A model generated the notes under the pieces. That model saw nothing but the letters and a program-made list of their open reading frames with translations, searched no databases and had not been told where the DNA came from. This document shows positions 47,670-50,591 of a DNA stretch of 50,591 bases, one piece after another (positions within the stretch are counted from its first letter, which is position 1; each line of letters begins with the position of its first letter). This stretch comes from an uncultured Lachnospiraceae bacterium. Lineage in GTDB: Bacteria > Bacillota > Clostridia > Lachnospirales > Lachnospiraceae. The stretch spans positions 1 to 50,591 of the forward strand of contig CATJBQ010000106.1 in the NCBI GenBank assembly GCA_949738465.1, given 5' to 3'. A program made the translations under genes and the position numbers.

Positions 47670-48419
47670 TCATGATTGCGCCCTTTTCCGGTTCCAGGCA
47701 AACAGCGCGAAGCTGCCTGCCACAATGAAGATGGAGATAAACTGGGACGTGGACAATGCGCCCACCGCTCCCCGATTGTCCGATCTGAGAAACTCAATGA
47801 AGAACCGTCCGATTCCGTAAAGCAGCATATAGAGGGCTCCCACATCCCCGTCATGGCGGGAACGCCGCTGAAAAAGGATCAGCAGCACCACAATCAGAAA
47901 ATCTCCTGCCGAGGAAAAAAGCTGGGTGGGCAGAAGCTTTACCCCGGCCGGCGCCAGGCTTCCTTCCGGAAATACCATTCCAAAGGCCGACTCCGTCTCT
48001 CTCCCATAACAGCAGCCCGCCAGAAAGCAGCCGATCCTTCCAAAGCCCTGGGCCAGCGCAATGGACGGCGCCGCCAGGTCAAAATACTGCAGAAACACCA
48101 GTTTTTTGATCCTGCAGTAGACGATGGCAGAGACAACCCCGGCAATAATCCCGCCATACACAACAAAGCCCTCCGTGCTCAGCACGCTCCCCGGATCCGC
48201 AAGGAACGCCGGAAACTCCACAATCACATACAAAAGCTTGGCTCCCAGAAAGCCTGCCACAATCCCGATCAAGGCAATGTCCAGTATGGCCTCCGGGCTT
48301 AAGCTCCGGCGTCTGGCCCGGTACATTCCCATCACCACACACAGCAAAAAACCCACCGCAATCATCAGGCCATACCCATGGATCGTCAGTGGCCCGATCC
48401 GGAATAAATCATTTTTCAT
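47670..48419 (-). CDS. lgt: Prolipoprotein diacylglyceryl transferase
   Basis: A 249-residue membrane enzyme with about seven helices. It attaches diacylglycerol to the lipobox cysteine of prelipoproteins, including those of this window. Diagnostic motifs are TIHGYGLMIAVG near 12-23, VVYGGIIAGV near 95-105, and the Lgt signature GFGRIGCFLAGCCYGRE near 130-146. I take ATG 48419 (AGGAGG 10 bases upstream) because it gives the usual short N-terminus before HGYG; an ATG at 48449 is possible. Confidence 0.96.
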   Translation of the reverse strand: MKNDLFRIGPLTIHGYGLMIAVGFLLCVVMGMYRARRRSLSPEAILDIALIGIVAGFLGAKLLYVIVEFPAFLADPGSVLSTEGFVVYGGIIAGVVSAIVYCRIKKLVFLQYFDLAAPSIALAQGFGRIGCFLAGCCYGRETESAFGMVFPEGSLAPAGVKLLPTQLFSSAGDFLIVVLLILFQRRSRHDGDVGALYMLLYGIGRFFIEFLRSDNRGAVGALSTSQFISIFIVAGSFALFAWNRKRAQS

Positions 48420-48467
48420 CCAAGTCCATCCTCCTGTCTTCTCAACCATTCTGTATCTTCCTATTTC

Positions 48468-48489
48468 TTCTGCAGGGGCCTGTGCAGAA
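48468..48489. other. Small hairpin between the chemoreceptor-type gene and lgt
   Basis: TTCTGCA at 48468-48474 pairs with TGCAGAA at 48483-48489 around a GC-rich 8-base loop. It has no T-run on the minus strand, so a terminator is doubtful. It is in the 130-bp gap between the two genes. Confidence 0.35.
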
Positions 48490-48549
48490 AACAGAGGAAA
48501 AATCCATGAAAACGGATCCTTCCCCTGCTTACATTGCAAAGCCTTCTGC

Positions 48550-49971
48550 TTACACCTTTTTAAAACGGCTTACCTCCGTCTTCAGATTCCCGGAGATACG
48601 CTTGTTATCTTCAATCTCCTCCCGAATCCGGGAAATGGCGTCTGCAAGATTCGACGTGTCCTCCGCCACGTAGGTAATGCCATTGGCGCCCTCTTCCACG
48701 GCATTGGAGATATCGCTGATCCCCTTGTTCATCCGCTGCATGGTCTCCGTCATATTGGAGGCCTTCCCGGAAAGCTCCAGGAAAATCCGGCTCATGGTCT
48801 CCGCATCCGTCTCGTACTGGCCCACAATCCCCTCAAAGGTCTCATAGTTGCTGATCACATCCTGGCCTACGAATTGCAGCATATCCTGCGCGTTCCTGCT
48901 TAAGCGTTCCACCGCCCCCATCACAAGCTCACTGATATCCTGGATATCATTGGCCGTATCCCGGCTGCTGTCTGCAAGCTGGCGGATCTCATCCGCCACC
49001 ACCGCAAATCCCTTTCCTGCCTCTCCGGCCCGCGCCGCCTCGATGGAAGCGTTCAGCGCCAGCAGATTGGTCTGCCTGGCAATGCTCAGGATATTCCCGG
49101 TCAGCTCGTCGATCTTCTTCACACTCTGGCTGTCGTCCACCGCGGTCCGCAGCTCCTTGCCGATCTTGGTCATGACATCCACTGCCGTGCGCTTGCTCTC
49201 CACCGTCTCCTGGTGCATGGTCCTGGCCCGGTCCTTAATGCCTGCCGCAATACTGGATCCGTCGTCGGCGTTCTGGCTGATATCCTGGGCACCCTCCAGA
49301 TTGCCCTCGCTGGCCACCGCAAGCTGCTCCATGGTGGCCGAGATCTCCTCCATGCTGGCAGCGAACTCCTCCATAACAGCGGACACGCTGGTGACGCTGC
49401 TATTGGAGCTCTCCACCTGGTGGGTCGTGGTATCCACGGAAAGCTCCATATTGGCCGCTTCCTCCTGGAGCTTCTGCATCAACTGCTGCAGGGACTCGAT
49501 AAAGCCGTTAATGCCCTCCGCCAACTGCCCGATCTCATCCTGGGAATGCACCTTGATCCGCTTGGTAAGATCCCCCTGATTGGAAACAATATCCTGAAGA
49601 ATCTCCTGGAGCTGCTGGTCTGCGCTCCTGGCCGGAACCGCAATGGATCTTATAGCCACCAGAATCACAATGGCCATAACCGCCAGAATCAGCACAATCA
49701 GTATCACATCAAAAATATAGGTACCGTCGATCCTTATGGTAATATGCTTCATGTGTTCCGCCAGCTCCGCCTCCAGCCGCTCCAGGCCAACCGTATCCCC
49801 CTTGGCCACAGCGTCCTCACAGGCGGTAACCGTCTGTATGATCTTATCGTTATAGTCGCCGATATTCCGCAGAGACGACATGTTCAATGCGCAGATCAGC
49901 AGCAGCATCGCGCCCAGCCCCAGCAGCATGACAATTACTTTTTTCCCAATACTTTTATTCCTTTTCTTCAT
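48550..49971 (-). CDS. Methyl-accepting chemotaxis-type signalling protein
   Basis: A 473-residue transducer. Two membrane helices ([18 protein letters not shown] near 13-30 and [19 protein letters not shown] near 88-106) enclose only about 55 outside residues, too few for a standard four-helix or Cache sensor. A HAMP region follows (about 107-165), then a long signalling coiled coil with the conserved tip [37 protein letters not shown] around 300-340. It would signal to CheA/CheW. Ligand unknown. It follows prfA by 38 bp and may be read through from it. Confidence 0.92.
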   Translation of the reverse strand: MKKRNKSIGKKVIVMLLGLGAMLLLICALNMSSLRNIGDYNDKIIQTVTACEDAVAKGDTVGLERLEAELAEHMKHITIRIDGTYIFDVILIVLILAVMAIVILVAIRSIAVPARSADQQLQEILQDIVSNQGDLTKRIKVHSQDEIGQLAEGINGFIESLQQLMQKLQEEAANMELSVDTTTHQVESSNSSVTSVSAVMEEFAASMEEISATMEQLAVASEGNLEGAQDISQNADDGSSIAAGIKDRARTMHQETVESKRTAVDVMTKIGKELRTAVDDSQSVKKIDELTGNILSIARQTNLLALNASIEAARAGEAGKGFAVVADEIRQLADSSRDTANDIQDISELVMGAVERLSRNAQDMLQFVGQDVISNYETFEGIVGQYETDAETMSRIFLELSGKASNMTETMQRMNKGISDISNAVEEGANGITYVAEDTSNLADAISRIREEIEDNKRISGNLKTEVSRFKKV

Positions 49972-50009
49972 TCTCCCGCCCCCTTCCTAATGTCTCTTCC
50001 TGTTTGTTC

Positions 50010-50591
50010 CTAATTCTCCTGCATCCTGGCAAGCTTCGCCGTCTGGTCCGCAGCGATGCAGGCGTCAATAATCTCCTGGATATCCCCGTTCATAATCTTA
50101 TCCAGCTTGTACAGCGTCAGACCGATCCGGTGGTCCGTCACCCGGCCCTGGGGGAAATTGTAGGTACGGATCTTCTCCGAACGGTCCCCGGTACCGATCT
50201 GGCTTCTTCTGGCCTCCGCCTCCGCATCGTGCTGCTTCTGGCACTCCATATCGTACAGCTTCGCCCTCAGCAGGGCAAACGCCTTGTCCTTGTTCTGAAG
50301 CTGGGACTTCTCCGTCTGGCTGTACACCACAATTCCCGTAGGATAATGTGTCAGACGTACCGCCGAGTCCGTGGTATTGACGCACTGGCCGCCATTTCCG
50401 GAGGCGCGCATCACATCGATGCGGATATCCTTCTCGTCGATCTGGATATCCACCTCCTCCGCCTCCGGCATCACCGCCACGGTAATGGTGGAGGTATGGA
50501 TCCGCCCGCCGGATTCCGTCTCCGGTACGCGCTGTACCCTGTGGACGCCGGATTCGTATTTCATCACGGAGTAGGCGCCCTGTCCGGTAAT
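50010..50591 (-). CDS. prfA: Peptide chain release factor 1, C-terminal part (right edge)
   Basis: The last 193 codons of RF1; the N-terminus is beyond the window. RF1 reads UAA and UAG stop codons on the ribosome. The peptidyl-hydrolysis loop is [18 protein letters not shown]: the invariant GGQ is intact, while Asn and Cys replace the more common Ala and His, a form I associate with Clostridia. Further signature blocks are [42 protein letters not shown] and IGLTLYKLD. The open frame continues to base 50591 without a start. Confidence 0.96.
   Translation of the reverse strand: MTGQGAYSVMKYESGVHRVQRVPETESGGRIHTSTITVAVMPEAEEVDIQIDEKDIRIDVMRASGNGGQCVNTTDSAVRLTHYPTGIVVYSQTEKSQLQNKDKAFALLRAKLYDMECQKQHDAEAEARRSQIGTGDRSEKIRTYNFPQGRVTDHRIGLTLYKLDKIMNGDIQEIIDACIAADQTAKLARMQEN

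Noticed and set aside
50010-50591. Unusual residues around the RF1 GGQ motif
   Set aside because: GGQ itself is intact, and the GNGGQCVN form is, to my knowledge, common in Clostridia, so it is not a damaged gene.

Overview
The window is chromosomal DNA of a GC-rich, low-motility-type Clostridia, most likely family Lachnospiraceae. I infer this from the exported carbohydrate-uptake genes, the AddAB (not RecBCD) pair, strong AGGAGG ribosome sites, and an RF1 with the GNGGQCVN form of the GGQ loop. The genus is not determined. Genes are densely packed and most lie on the minus strand.

Region 1 (1-648) is the start of an AAA-ATPase-like protein that runs off the left edge. Region 2 (746-26191, minus) is a large glycan-uptake locus. 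In transcription order it holds: a surface-anchored protein with seven tandem concanavalin-like repeats (22322-26191); an AraC-type regulator on the plus strand (21398-22264); then a tight operon. The operon encodes a solute-binding protein fused to carbohydrate-binding-like modules, two permeases, an NHL-propeller/YIP1 membrane protein, a DUF5696 lipoprotein and two further permeases. After an 0.8 kb non-coding gap come a second solute-binding lipoprotein, a membrane-anchored LamG-like protein and a very large GH13 lipoprotein with several concanavalin-like modules. Neither transporter has its own ATPase here, so a shared MsmK-type ATPase elsewhere is expected. A GH2 beta-galactosidase (26460-29303, plus) is divergent from the seven-repeat protein, with a perfect 21-bp inverted repeat between them. 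The likely logic is extracellular binding and cutting of a glycan, import by two ABC systems, intracellular GH2 trimming, and AraC control. The glycan itself cannot be named from sequence.

The gap at 9372-10184 holds two inverted copies of a highly structured palindromic element. One copy lies between a good plus-strand promoter (TTGATC-17-TATAAA) and a T7 tract, so it may be an undescribed structured RNA of about 300 nt. The outer arms of the two copies differ in sequence but each still pairs with itself.

Region 3 (29424-31045, plus) is a Xre / ImmA-IrrE metallopeptidase / PIN-domain operon with its own strong promoter and operator-like repeats. Region 4 (31090-35562, minus) is a histidine kinase, ABC exporter pair and response regulator, with a PrsA/SurA-like foldase lipoprotein upstream. 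Region 5 (35574-50591, minus) is housekeeping: a COG2509 FAD protein, a small acidic protein, Maf, AddA, AddB, PepF, a DMT transporter, Lgt, a methyl-accepting chemotaxis-type protein, and the C-terminal part of RF1 (prfA) running off the right edge. No rRNA, tRNA, CRISPR array or intact insertion sequence was seen.
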